From the NCBI RefSeq assembly GCF_008711285.1, contig NZ_VXDC01000005.1:186001-250000 (forward strand): 64,000 nt of DNA, given 5' to 3'. The notes beneath the pieces were generated by a model. It saw only the letters and a program-made list of their open reading frames with translations. It had not been told where the DNA came from and made no database searches. Every line of letters begins with the position of its first letter. Within the stretch, counting starts at the first letter, position 1. Shown here one piece after another: positions 38,288-46,183 of the stretch. The position numbers and the translations under genes are program-made. Source of the DNA: Roseibium aquae (GTDB taxonomy: Bacteria; Pseudomonadota; Alphaproteobacteria; Rhizobiales; Stappiaceae).

Positions 38288-39823
38288 CTAGTCCCGACAG
38301 GCAGGTGAGGAGGCCATCCGGCTTGCGGCATGGTCCCAGACCAGTTTCTGGGCAAGTGTATTGTCGGCAAGCCGGACGCGTTCGGCCAACAACTCCCCGC
38401 GCGCCTTTGAAAGCTGGGCCATGCCAGCTCCGCTTGCGGTGTCGATGGGCGTCAGGCTCCCATCCGGGGCATATCCGAAGAGCGCGTCCGGAAGTGCCGG
38501 CGAATGAATATAAAGGTGGTCTTCGGAGCGGTGGCACATGACTGATTTGTCCCTCGGCTCGGCCCCGGGTGTGAGGTTTTGGGGCTGAACCTCAAGGTTC
38601 CGGAAATCATACTCCCAAAGGGCCGATTGGCGCCAACGGACCGGCGTCTGCCCGCTCAAATAGCTTTTCAGACTGCATCCATCTGGAACATGATCCGGTG
38701 CCAGGCCCCAGATATCCAGGAGGGTCGGGAAGATATCCGCGGCAGACGTGAAGGCATGCACCCGGTTCCCCGTTACCCCGCCCGGCATGCGGATGATGAG
38801 CGGAATATGATAGCTTTCTTCGAAAATGCCGCCTTTGCCGACCATGTGGTAGTCCCCCATCATCTCCGCATGGTCGGAGGTGAATATGACGACCGTGTCC
38901 GCCGACATCCCGCCGGCGTCCAAGGCCGCGAACAGGCGTCCGAGCTGTGCGTCCACCTCGCTGATGGCACCATAGTAAAGTGCGCGCAGACGCATGAAAT
39001 CCAGCGGATGGAGGTCTTTCACCAAGCCTTCTCCGCCCGGAAAATGACTGGAGAGTTTCCGATGCTCGAGGATGGCCCTGGACAGCGGGTGCAGGCCCGC
39101 GGCCGCTTCCAGGGTGCCGGGTCCGCGGAACGGCGGGCCGGCCGCCGGATCGTAGAAAGCGTGATAGGGCGCCGGCTGCGTCAAGGGCGGATGCGGCGAA
39201 ATGAAGGACAGATGAGCGAACCAAGGCGTATCTGAGGCCTGACGGCCCAGCCACTCCAGGAACGCGTTCGCCAGAAATGCGGTTTCGGTTTCGTTCGCCC
39301 CATAAACTGTGGGTTCAAGGGACACCTTGTGACCGTGTTGCGGCGCCACGTTGTGGATGGTCTCCAGCTGCTGGAGATCGTATCCGCGGCTTGCCAGCCA
39401 AGCCTTCCAGGGAGCGCCGTCTTCCGGCAGGGCCTGGCCCAAAGTGAACCCTGGCAGCACCCCTTCGTATGTTTGGAGCGCCGGATCATGGGGGTCGTGA
39501 ACCCTTGGGTCCGGGGCCGTATCCGTATAGCCGAAGAGGGTTGGCACATATCCGGCGCGGCAACCCGCCTTGGCAATGTTGTCGAACCGGTCGTCCAGGG
39601 GCGCGCCGTTCCAGATCACACGATGGTTCATCTGGTAAAGCCCGGTGTAAAGGGATGCCCGGGCCGGTGAGCATGGTGCCGTGGTGGCATAGTGGCGCTC
39701 GAACACCGTTGCCGTTTCGGCGAAGCGGTCGAGGTTAGGGGTTCGCACGGTCGGGTGGCCGACGGCTCCAAGACAGTCACCGCGCCATTGGTCGGCGGTA
39801 ATCAGCAGGATGTTCGGGCGCAT
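38288..39823 (-). CDS. Sulfatase-family phosphonate monoester hydrolase-like enzyme
   Basis: A 511-residue alkaline-phosphatase-superfamily hydrolase. The formylglycine signature CSPAR is at residues 51-55 (C51 modified), with metal ligands in LLITADQWRGD and IFTSDHAEMMGD. The stretches GLYQMNHRVIWNGAPLDD, FGYTDTAPDPR and ALWEYDFRN resemble rhizobial phosphonate monoester hydrolases rather than arylsulfatases. It is predicted cytoplasmic (no signal peptide). Last gene of the phosphonate-type operon, 12 bp after phnX, which supports cleavage of a phosphonate ester. A formylglycine-generating enzyme must lie elsewhere. Confidence 0.82.
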   Translation of the reverse strand: MRPNILLITADQWRGDCLGAVGHPTVRTPNLDRFAETATVFERHYATTAPCSPARASLYTGLYQMNHRVIWNGAPLDDRFDNIAKAGCRAGYVPTLFGYTDTAPDPRVHDPHDPALQTYEGVLPGFTLGQALPEDGAPWKAWLASRGYDLQQLETIHNVAPQHGHKVSLEPTVYGANETETAFLANAFLEWLGRQASDTPWFAHLSFISPHPPLTQPAPYHAFYDPAAGPPFRGPGTLEAAAGLHPLSRAILEHRKLSSHFPGGEGLVKDLHPLDFMRLRALYYGAISEVDAQLGRLFAALDAGGMSADTVVIFTSDHAEMMGDYHMVGKGGIFEESYHIPLIIRMPGGVTGNRVHAFTSAADIFPTLLDIWGLAPDHVPDGCSLKSYLSGQTPVRWRQSALWEYDFRNLEVQPQNLTPGAEPRDKSVMCHRSEDHLYIHSPALPDALFGYAPDGSLTPIDTASGAGMAQLSKARGELLAERVRLADNTLAQKLVWDHAASRMASSPACRD

Positions 39824-39835
39824 GGCTTTGTCGTT

Positions 39836-40618
39836 TCACTCGGCTTCGAGCTGTTCAATGAGTGCCGGCAAATCGGCGACGGTATCAATGACATGGTCTG
39901 CGCCGGCGGCCTTGAGATGGCGGGTGGCGTTCTGGCGGAGCGTTTCCCGTTCGAATTCAGACAGTTCAGCCAGTTGCTCCGGTGTTTTGCCGGCAAAATT
40001 ACCGGACAGGGCTAGGCCAACGGTCACGCAGCCCGCAGCAACCCCCTCGGCAATGCCGGGTTCGGTGTCATCGACCTTGATGACGGCGCTGGGCGGATAA
40101 ACAACCAGGTCGACAAAGCACTGATACATTCCAAGGGGTCCCGGGCGGCCTTCAGGCAGGTCGTCGGCACAAACCAGATTGTCCGGCTCATAGCCTTGCT
40201 CCTTTGCGACTGGCAAAACCCGTTCCATGATCGACCGTGTGTATCCGGTCGTCGATCCGATCTTCAAACCTTTTGCCCGCAAGTGCGCGACCACGTCGGC
40301 CGCGCCCGGCACAAGATCGGCAAAGTCGGCCACGACCTCCTCGTTCATCGGTACGAAGACCTCATAGACCTTGTCGACATCGTCATCGGTGGGAAGGTTG
40401 CCGTGCCGGGCTTGCCATTGGCTGGCAATATCCGGGTCGTCCATCATGGCGCGGATATGGTCCCATTTCGGCTTGCCCATGGGGCCGCGGGCCTGCTCGA
40501 TCGTCGCCGTCACACCAAAGCGCTCGAAAGCTTTCACGAACACGCCCATCGGCGCAAAAGATCCGAAATCGATCATCGTTCCGGCCCAGTCGAAGACTAC
40601 GGCTTTAAATTTGCTCAT
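39836..40618 (-). CDS. phnX: Phosphonoacetaldehyde hydrolase (phosphonatase)
   Basis: A 260-residue HAD-superfamily enzyme splitting phosphonoacetaldehyde into acetaldehyde and phosphate. The nucleophile motif DWAGT is at residues 10-14; the Schiff-base lysine lies in the diagnostic MGxxKxxH (MGKPKWDH, K51), and the late acidic motif is IKVDDTEPGIAEG. These residues are specific for PhnX within the HAD family. AAGGAG precedes the ATG. It lies 10 bp after the FAD oxidase gene. Confidence 0.95.
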   Translation of the reverse strand: MSKFKAVVFDWAGTMIDFGSFAPMGVFVKAFERFGVTATIEQARGPMGKPKWDHIRAMMDDPDIASQWQARHGNLPTDDDVDKVYEVFVPMNEEVVADFADLVPGAADVVAHLRAKGLKIGSTTGYTRSIMERVLPVAKEQGYEPDNLVCADDLPEGRPGPLGMYQCFVDLVVYPPSAVIKVDDTEPGIAEGVAAGCVTVGLALSGNFAGKTPEQLAELSEFERETLRQNATRHLKAAGADHVIDTVADLPALIEQLEAE

Positions 40619-40628
40619 CTTGTTCTCC

Positions 40629-41756
40629 TTATCCGTAGAGGTCGGCGATGGTTTCCTCACCAATCGCAAAGGCGGTGGACGCACCACAGCCGGCCGTGAC
40701 CATGACGATGCGGGTGGCGTCGTCCGGCTTGTCGGTCAGCCGCCAGCGGTTTGGCGAAGAGGCATAGGTCCCCACCCATGTCTCGGTGAGGTCATAGGGG
40801 CCAAGATCCAGAACGGCCTCCATTTCCCGAAGGATCAGATCATTGACCGCCTTGTCGATGAACGGATCGGGCGTGTCCGAATAGTGATGGCTATCCCCAA
40901 CGACGAGGCTGCCGTCGGCCGATTGCACGGCAATAAGGTGGATCCCGTTGTCGCGAAAGTCGGCCATGTCCCGGTCGAGGCGGGTCTTAAGGGCCGCGGC
41001 TTCGGGCAGTTCCGCATAACCGAGATAGCGGGCGAGGCCCAGATCGGACATGACCGCCGTGCCCAGGTCCACGGGACGCTGCGGGGTCACGCGAAGCATT
41101 TGCAGTTTGCACCGGGTGACCTGATAGGGGGCGATCCGGTCCGCAAACAGAGTGATCCGGTCATCGCCCGGACAAACGACAACCGTCTCGGCGGCCAGCG
41201 GACCGCGCGATGTGTCCAGCCTCGGCGTGGAGACAGCGTGGACACTGGTTTGCCAAAGAAAGTCGACCGCGTGCACCTCTTCGAGCCAAGCGGCCAGACG
41301 TGGCAATGCCTTTCGCGATTCGACGCGCACCTCATGGGGAGAATAGAGAGCGGTGGAAATGGCGTCCCGGCGCAGGGCCGAAACCCGCTCGCACGCCTCA
41401 GAGGGTGTGAGGCGATCGCAGCCCGTGCCCATCTCGGTCTTCAGGAAGGCGTCGATCACGGATTCGGATTCCGGCAACCGGGCTGTCATCGTCATGCCCC
41501 GCTGCAGGACAGGAATTCCCGCCTTGTCCGCAACGTCCGCCCAGATCTGGCGGCTGCGGGCGGCCTTGTTCCAGCAATCGCCGGCTTGTTGACCGGTCAC
41601 CGTGACAAAACCGAAGTTGCGAATGGAGGCTCCGTTGGCCGATGCGTCGCGGTCGATCACCACCACACGCTTTCCGAGTTTGGCAGCGGCGAGGGCGTGG
41701 GCGAGGCCGACAATGCCCGCGCCGACAATGGCGACGTCGTAAGGGGTCTTGGTCAT
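40629..41756 (-). CDS. FAD-dependent amine oxidoreductase, TIGR03364 type
   Basis: A 375-residue DAO-fold flavoenzyme. The FAD-binding GAGIVG is at residues 12-17, followed by VVVIDRD and the characteristic SIRNFGFVTVTGQ stretch; the C-terminal VTAGCGASTAFAIGEE closes the FAD site. Members of this group recur in phosphonate loci, where they oxidize aminoethylphosphonate or its N-methyl form to phosphonoacetaldehyde; with phnX next door and no transaminase in the operon, I infer that role. Start codon directly abuts the stop of the ATPase gene. Confidence 0.85.
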   Translation of the reverse strand: MTKTPYDVAIVGAGIVGLAHALAAAKLGKRVVVIDRDASANGASIRNFGFVTVTGQQAGDCWNKAARSRQIWADVADKAGIPVLQRGMTMTARLPESESVIDAFLKTEMGTGCDRLTPSEACERVSALRRDAISTALYSPHEVRVESRKALPRLAAWLEEVHAVDFLWQTSVHAVSTPRLDTSRGPLAAETVVVCPGDDRITLFADRIAPYQVTRCKLQMLRVTPQRPVDLGTAVMSDLGLARYLGYAELPEAAALKTRLDRDMADFRDNGIHLIAVQSADGSLVVGDSHHYSDTPDPFIDKAVNDLILREMEAVLDLGPYDLTETWVGTYASSPNRWRLTDKPDDATRIVMVTAGCGASTAFAIGEETIADLYG

Positions 41757-42857
41757 TCAGTTTTGGCTCTTGGGGCGTGTGAAGTTGAAGTCCTCGGCAT
41801 AGTGACAGGCAACGAAGTGATCGCGCTCGATTTCCCGCCACTCGGGGACATTCGCCGAGCATCGCTCGGTTGCATAGGGGCAACGGGTTGAAAACCGGCA
41901 ACCGGTCGGTGCGTCCAGCGGATTGGGAATCTCGCCTTGAAGCTTGATCGGATTGAATGCCGCATCTGGATCTGCCCTCGGGACAGCGGACAAGAGGGCA
42001 TATGTGTAGGGATGCTTGGGCGAGAAGAACAGCTTCTCGGTCGGAGCGTACTCGGCGAACTTGCCGACATACATGACGGCAACCCGGTGGCTCATCTGTG
42101 CGACAACGGAAAGATCATGGGCGATAAACAGGAAGGCAACGCCCATCTCGTCCTGAAGGTCTTTTAAAAGGTTGACGATTTCGGCCTGGATCGAAACATC
42201 CAATGCCGAAACGCTCTCGTCGCAAACCACGAAGTCCGGCCGGGAGACCAGGGCACGGGCGATACAGATGCGCTGCCGCTGACCGCCTGAAAAGGCATGG
42301 GGAAACCGGCGCAGGTGCTCGAGATTCAGCTTGCAGCGTTCAGCGATGTCCCGGACCCGTTCGTCGATGGCGGCGCGATCGGTCATCATCCCCGAAGCAA
42401 CCAGCGGTTCGGCGATGATGTCGCGGACGGTCATGCGCGGATTGAGCGAGGAATAGGGGTCCTGGAACACCAGGCTCATTTTGCTGCGGAAGAGCCGGAG
42501 CCGGTCCGCGGCCATGGAAGACAACCGAACGGGGCCCTCGGAAAAGACCATGTTCATGTGCTGCCGGAATTTTCGCAGGTCTTCTCCCCCGATGTTTGCA
42601 AGATCGGTGTCTTCCTTCGGCGTATGGAAAATCACCTCGCCGGAGGTCGGGTCAATTGCACGCAGGATCGCGCGGCCGACGGTTGTCTTGCCGGATCCGG
42701 ATTCGCCGACCAGCCCGACCGTTTCCCCGCGTTTGATGGTGAAGCTCACGTCATCGACGGCGCGAAGCTCCTGGATGTCTGATCCGAACAGTTTTTTCTT
42801 CCGAATGGGAAAGCGCACTTCGAGGTTGTTCACTTCGATCAGAACCGGACGGGTCAT
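41757..42857 (-). CDS. Oligopeptide-type ABC transporter ATP-binding protein (DppF/OppF-like), with insertion
   Basis: A 366-residue ATPase. Walker [10 protein letters not shown] is at residues 51-59, the Q-loop in [13 protein letters not shown] near 130, the signature [15 protein letters not shown], and Walker [13 protein letters not shown]; the C-terminal OppF domain with three cysteines ([14 protein letters not shown]) follows. Between Walker A and Q-loop it is about 28 residues longer than DppF and carries two look-alike segments, [15 protein letters not shown] and [15 protein letters not shown]. It overlaps the partner ATPase gene by 4 bp. Confidence 0.9.
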   Translation of the reverse strand: MTRPVLIEVNNLEVRFPIRKKKLFGSDIQELRAVDDVSFTIKRGETVGLVGESGSGKTTVGRAILRAIDPTSGEVIFHTPKEDTDLANIGGEDLRKFRQHMNMVFSEGPVRLSSMAADRLRLFRSKMSLVFQDPYSSLNPRMTVRDIIAEPLVASGMMTDRAAIDERVRDIAERCKLNLEHLRRFPHAFSGGQRQRICIARALVSRPDFVVCDESVSALDVSIQAEIVNLLKDLQDEMGVAFLFIAHDLSVVAQMSHRVAVMYVGKFAEYAPTEKLFFSPKHPYTYALLSAVPRADPDAAFNPIKLQGEIPNPLDAPTGCRFSTRCPYATERCSANVPEWREIERDHFVACHYAEDFNFTRPKSQN

Positions 42858-43855
42858 GCGGCGTTCCTCGCATCCTGGTCATGTAGCCAGCAGCGCACGG
42901 CGCTGGTCTGCGACACGGCAATCTCGCGCGGCGGTTTCCGGTCGCACACACCCGCGATCGCGTCCGGGCATCTGGTGTGGAAAGGGCAGCCTGAGGGCCG
43001 TTCGCTAGGGCTCGGAATATCGCCGGGGACCGGGTTGAGGCGCTGCTGCAGCGTGTTGATGCTGGGGATGGCCTTGAGAAGGCCTTGCGTATAGGGGTGT
43101 TTGGGTGCCCGCAGGACGTCCCGGGTTGCGCCGCGTTCGACAATGGTGCCGAGATACATCACCGCAACTTCATCCGCGATCTGGGCGATCACGCCGAGGT
43201 CATGGGTAATGAAGATCATCGACATCCCCAGATCCTGCTGGAGTTCCCGCATCAATTCGAGCACTTGCGCCTGGATCGTCACATCAAGCGCCGTCGTCGG
43301 CTCGTCGGCGATCAGGAGAGCCGGCCCGGCCGACAGCGCCAGCGCGATCATCGCCCTTTGACGCATTCCGCCCGACATCTCGTGGGAATATTGGTCAATC
43401 CGATGGGCGGCATTGGAAATGCCAACCCGGTTCAGCATGTCCAACGCGATCGCGCGCGCTTCCCCTTTGCCCACGCCGCGGTGCAGACGGATCGCCTCCA
43501 TCATCTGGTTTCCGACCGAGTAGACGGGCGAAAAACTGGCCATCGGTTCCTGGAAGATCATGCCGATTTCCCCGCCGCGCAACCGGCCCAACTCCCGCGA
43601 GCTCGGCTTGAGGCTATGGATCGCCAGCTCATGTCCGGTCTTTGTGCGGTACAAGATCTCGCTCTCGGGCGAAAGCTTGGCATTGCCGGGCAGCAGCCGC
43701 ATCAGGGCCTTGGTCGACACCGACTTGCCTGATCCGCTTTCTCCGACAATGCCGAGTGTCTTGCCCTGAGGCACGAAAAAACTCACATCGCGCACCGGCG
43801 TGATCCGGCCCTCGTCCGTATCAAAGGAAATGGACAGGTTTTTGACGCTGAGCAT
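42854..43855 (-). CDS. Oligopeptide-type ABC transporter ATP-binding protein (DppD/OppD-like)
   Basis: A 333-residue ATPase with Walker [10 protein letters not shown] near residue 37, Q-loop [13 protein letters not shown], signature [15 protein letters not shown], Walker [13 protein letters not shown] and the OppD-type C-terminal cysteine motif ([16 protein letters not shown]). It forms the heteromeric motor with the downstream ATPase. It starts 10 bp after the permease gene stop. Confidence 0.92.
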   Translation of the reverse strand: MLSVKNLSISFDTDEGRITPVRDVSFFVPQGKTLGIVGESGSGKSVSTKALMRLLPGNAKLSPESEILYRTKTGHELAIHSLKPSSRELGRLRGGEIGMIFQEPMASFSPVYSVGNQMMEAIRLHRGVGKGEARAIALDMLNRVGISNAAHRIDQYSHEMSGGMRQRAMIALALSAGPALLIADEPTTALDVTIQAQVLELMRELQQDLGMSMIFITHDLGVIAQIADEVAVMYLGTIVERGATRDVLRAPKHPYTQGLLKAIPSINTLQQRLNPVPGDIPSPSERPSGCPFHTRCPDAIAGVCDRKPPREIAVSQTSAVRCWLHDQDARNAA

Positions 43856-43865
43856 GGCCGGTCTC

Positions 43866-45017
43866 CTATCGGGCTTCGCTGTAGGGGTCGGCAGCGTCGC
43901 GCAGACCGTCCCCGATCACGGTGAAGGCAAGGACCGCGACCACGACAAAAGCGGCCGGAATGAACAGCCAGGGCGTCTGCTCGATGACCCGGACCGATTG
44001 CGCCTCTTGCAGCAAAACGCCCCATGAGACGGTCGGCGGGCGCAGGCCGAGGCCCACAAAGGACAGCGCGGTTTCCGCGAGAATCATGTAGGGGAAGGAA
44101 ATCACCAGATCGACGATAATGAAACCGGTGAAACTGGGCAGCATATGGTGACCGATGATCCGGCTCGGACGGGCGCCGGCGAGCCTGGCGGCCACCACAT
44201 AGTCCTCCCCCCGGATCGATAGCAACTGCGAACGGATCCGGCGCGCAAGCGTGGGCCATCCGAACAACCCCAGGATCAGGGTCATTGTGAAATAGACTTG
44301 GGTGGTCGACCATTCCTTCGGCATGGCGGCCGACAGACCCATGTAAAGCGGAATGATCGGGACCACCCGGACAACTTCGGTCCCGCGCTGGATGACGTTA
44401 TCGGTCATGCCACCGGCATAACCGGCCACGCCGCCGATCATCAAAGCCAGGACAAACGATATGAGAACGCCAAGAACGCCGATCGAAAGCGATGTTCTTG
44501 TCGCGTAAACGGTCCGCGAGAACACATCCCGCCCGAGGCTGTCCGTTCCCCAGATGTGAAGCTTGGCATCCGGGTCGTCCAGGCCGAACAGGTGGCGGTT
44601 GGTGGGAATGAAACCCAGAAGCTCGACATCTTCGCCGGCTGGGAAGAGAACAACGTAGATCCGGCTTTCCGGATCAGGAACCGAAACCGAGCGGAGGGTC
44701 ACTGGGTCCCGCTGCGTCGTCACCCCATGGACAAACGGCTGCCAGGAGCAACCATTCTGGTCGCAGAACATCGGGATCTGCGGCGGGCCGTCAAGATACC
44801 GGGCGTCGCGGGTTGTCGGGCCGTAGGGGGCGACGAACTCGGCGAAGACCCCCATCAATGCCATTAGTCCCAGGATCGCACTTGCAATCATCGCGGTGCG
44901 GTGCCTGCGGAAGCGCCACCAGATCAGTGTCCATTGAGAAGCGGAGTAGTATTTCAGGCGCTTCTGCCGCTCGCGCTCGTCGGCCGTGTTGAGCTTGTCG
45001 GGCGTCACATCGCTCAT
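43866..45017 (-). CDS. Oligopeptide-type ABC transporter permease (DppC/OppC-like)
   Basis: A 383-residue inner-membrane permease. One N-terminal helix (about 40-60) is followed by a long periplasmic stretch with a cysteine pair (FCDQNGC) and GTDSLGRDVFSRTVYATR, then five helices; the EAA loop is DYVVAARLAGARPSRIIGHH. The periplasmic insert of about 90 residues is longer than in peptide permeases and resembles that of YejE/large-SBP systems. The ATG at 45017 lies 2 bp after the previous stop with GGGAG upstream. Confidence 0.9.
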   Translation of the reverse strand: MSDVTPDKLNTADERERQKRLKYYSASQWTLIWWRFRRHRTAMIASAILGLMALMGVFAEFVAPYGPTTRDARYLDGPPQIPMFCDQNGCSWQPFVHGVTTQRDPVTLRSVSVPDPESRIYVVLFPAGEDVELLGFIPTNRHLFGLDDPDAKLHIWGTDSLGRDVFSRTVYATRTSLSIGVLGVLISFVLALMIGGVAGYAGGMTDNVIQRGTEVVRVVPIIPLYMGLSAAMPKEWSTTQVYFTMTLILGLFGWPTLARRIRSQLLSIRGEDYVVAARLAGARPSRIIGHHMLPSFTGFIIVDLVISFPYMILAETALSFVGLGLRPPTVSWGVLLQEAQSVRVIEQTPWLFIPAAFVVVAVLAFTVIGDGLRDAADPYSEAR

Positions 45018-45019
45018 GC

Positions 45020-46012
45020 TCAGGCTCCCAATTTGATCCGCGGATCCAGCCATGCGAGCAGGATGTCCGAGATGAAATTCATGAAGACGATTATGAAGGT
45101 CAAAAGCAGCAGGATTGCCCCGGCGACATACATGTCGAGATCGAGATAGGCGCGCAGGAGCAATTCACCGAGCTCCGTCAATCCGAGCACGGCGGCCACG
45201 ATCGGCAACTCCGAAAAGATCCGGTTGACATCAAAGCCGATGGTGGAGACGACCGGATTGATCGCCAGGCGGGCCGGATACTTCCAAAGGAGTTTGCCCT
45301 CAGGTACGCCGCGCGCCCGAGCGGCGGTCACGGACAGCCGGTTCAACTCGTCCGACATCGTCGCGCGCATGGTCTGGATCTGATAGGCGACGGCCGACCA
45401 GGCAAGGACAACGGCCGGTAGCCACAAATGCGCGACCAAATCCCAAAGCTTGGCGAGGGACCAGGGCGCATCCTTGTACTGGGACGAAAACAAGCCGCCA
45501 ATATCGGCCTCGAACCATCGGTTCGCAAAATATAGAAGAATGAGCGCCAGCAGGAAGTTGGGCAGGGCCAGCCCCAGATAGGAGAAGATCGTCAGTCCGT
45601 AATCCGCTGCCGATCCGCGCTTGACCGCCGCGTAGATCCCGATTGGGATGGAGATAACGTAGGTGATGATGAGGGTGGTGAACAGGATCGCCAGCGTCAG
45701 CCAAACCTTGTCGCCGATCACGTTGACAACCGATGTTTCGAACGCGAAGGCCTGCCCGAAATCGCCGTGCAGGACAATGCCGCCGATCCAGTCGAAGTAT
45801 CGCACCACCATGGGCTGATCGAGACCGAGCTCGACACGAATGGCCTGGACATCGGCTTCCGTGACGGAGACGCCGGTCCCTGAATACTTCCGGAACGCAT
45901 ACCGGTCGGCATAGTCTCCGGGGGGCAATTCCATGATGACAAAGACCATCATCGATACAAGCAGCATCGTGATGGCCATGCCGACCAGGCGTTCAAGCAC
46001 GAAACGCAGCAT
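45020..46012 (-). CDS. Oligopeptide-type ABC transporter permease (DppB/OppB-like)
   Basis: A 330-residue permease with six predicted helices, beginning MLRFVLERLVGMAITMLLVS. The conserved periplasmic PPGDYAD and the EAA region around LSVTAARARGVPEGKLLWKY are typical. The start at 46012 is preferred because GGAGAGG lies 6 nt upstream; a longer frame adds 22 charged residues. It is 172 bp downstream of the binding-protein gene. Confidence 0.9.
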   Translation of the reverse strand: MLRFVLERLVGMAITMLLVSMMVFVIMELPPGDYADRYAFRKYSGTGVSVTEADVQAIRVELGLDQPMVVRYFDWIGGIVLHGDFGQAFAFETSVVNVIGDKVWLTLAILFTTLIITYVISIPIGIYAAVKRGSAADYGLTIFSYLGLALPNFLLALILLYFANRWFEADIGGLFSSQYKDAPWSLAKLWDLVAHLWLPAVVLAWSAVAYQIQTMRATMSDELNRLSVTAARARGVPEGKLLWKYPARLAINPVVSTIGFDVNRIFSELPIVAAVLGLTELGELLLRAYLDLDMYVAGAILLLLTFIIVFMNFISDILLAWLDPRIKLGA

Positions 46013-46138
46013 CGGACCTCTCCCCGCACGCGGGTTTCTACCGCCACTCGACGCGGAACTTGCTGGTTCCGCTTTCAACCGACTGAAATCAGCGGCCCGG
46101 ATCGCCTGCGAGCCTGCCTTTCAGCGCGGGGCCATCCG

Positions 46139-46165
46139 GATCCGGGGCAAAAGCCGCCCCGGACC
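46139..46165 (-). other. Intercistronic hairpin after the binding-protein gene
   Basis: Perfect 8-bp stem TCCGGGGC/GCCCCGGA (46141-46148 / 46156-46163) with a 7-nt loop and no T-run, 20 bp after the binding-protein stop. It likely protects the 3' end of that message and sets a higher binding-protein level. Confidence 0.5.
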
Positions 46166-46183
46166 CGGTCTGTCAGTTTCTGT

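Noticed and set aside
38288-39823. Plain arylsulfatase or choline sulfatase
   Set aside because: The stretches after the formylglycine site resemble phosphonate monoester hydrolases, and the operon contains PhnX; sulfatase side activity remains possible.
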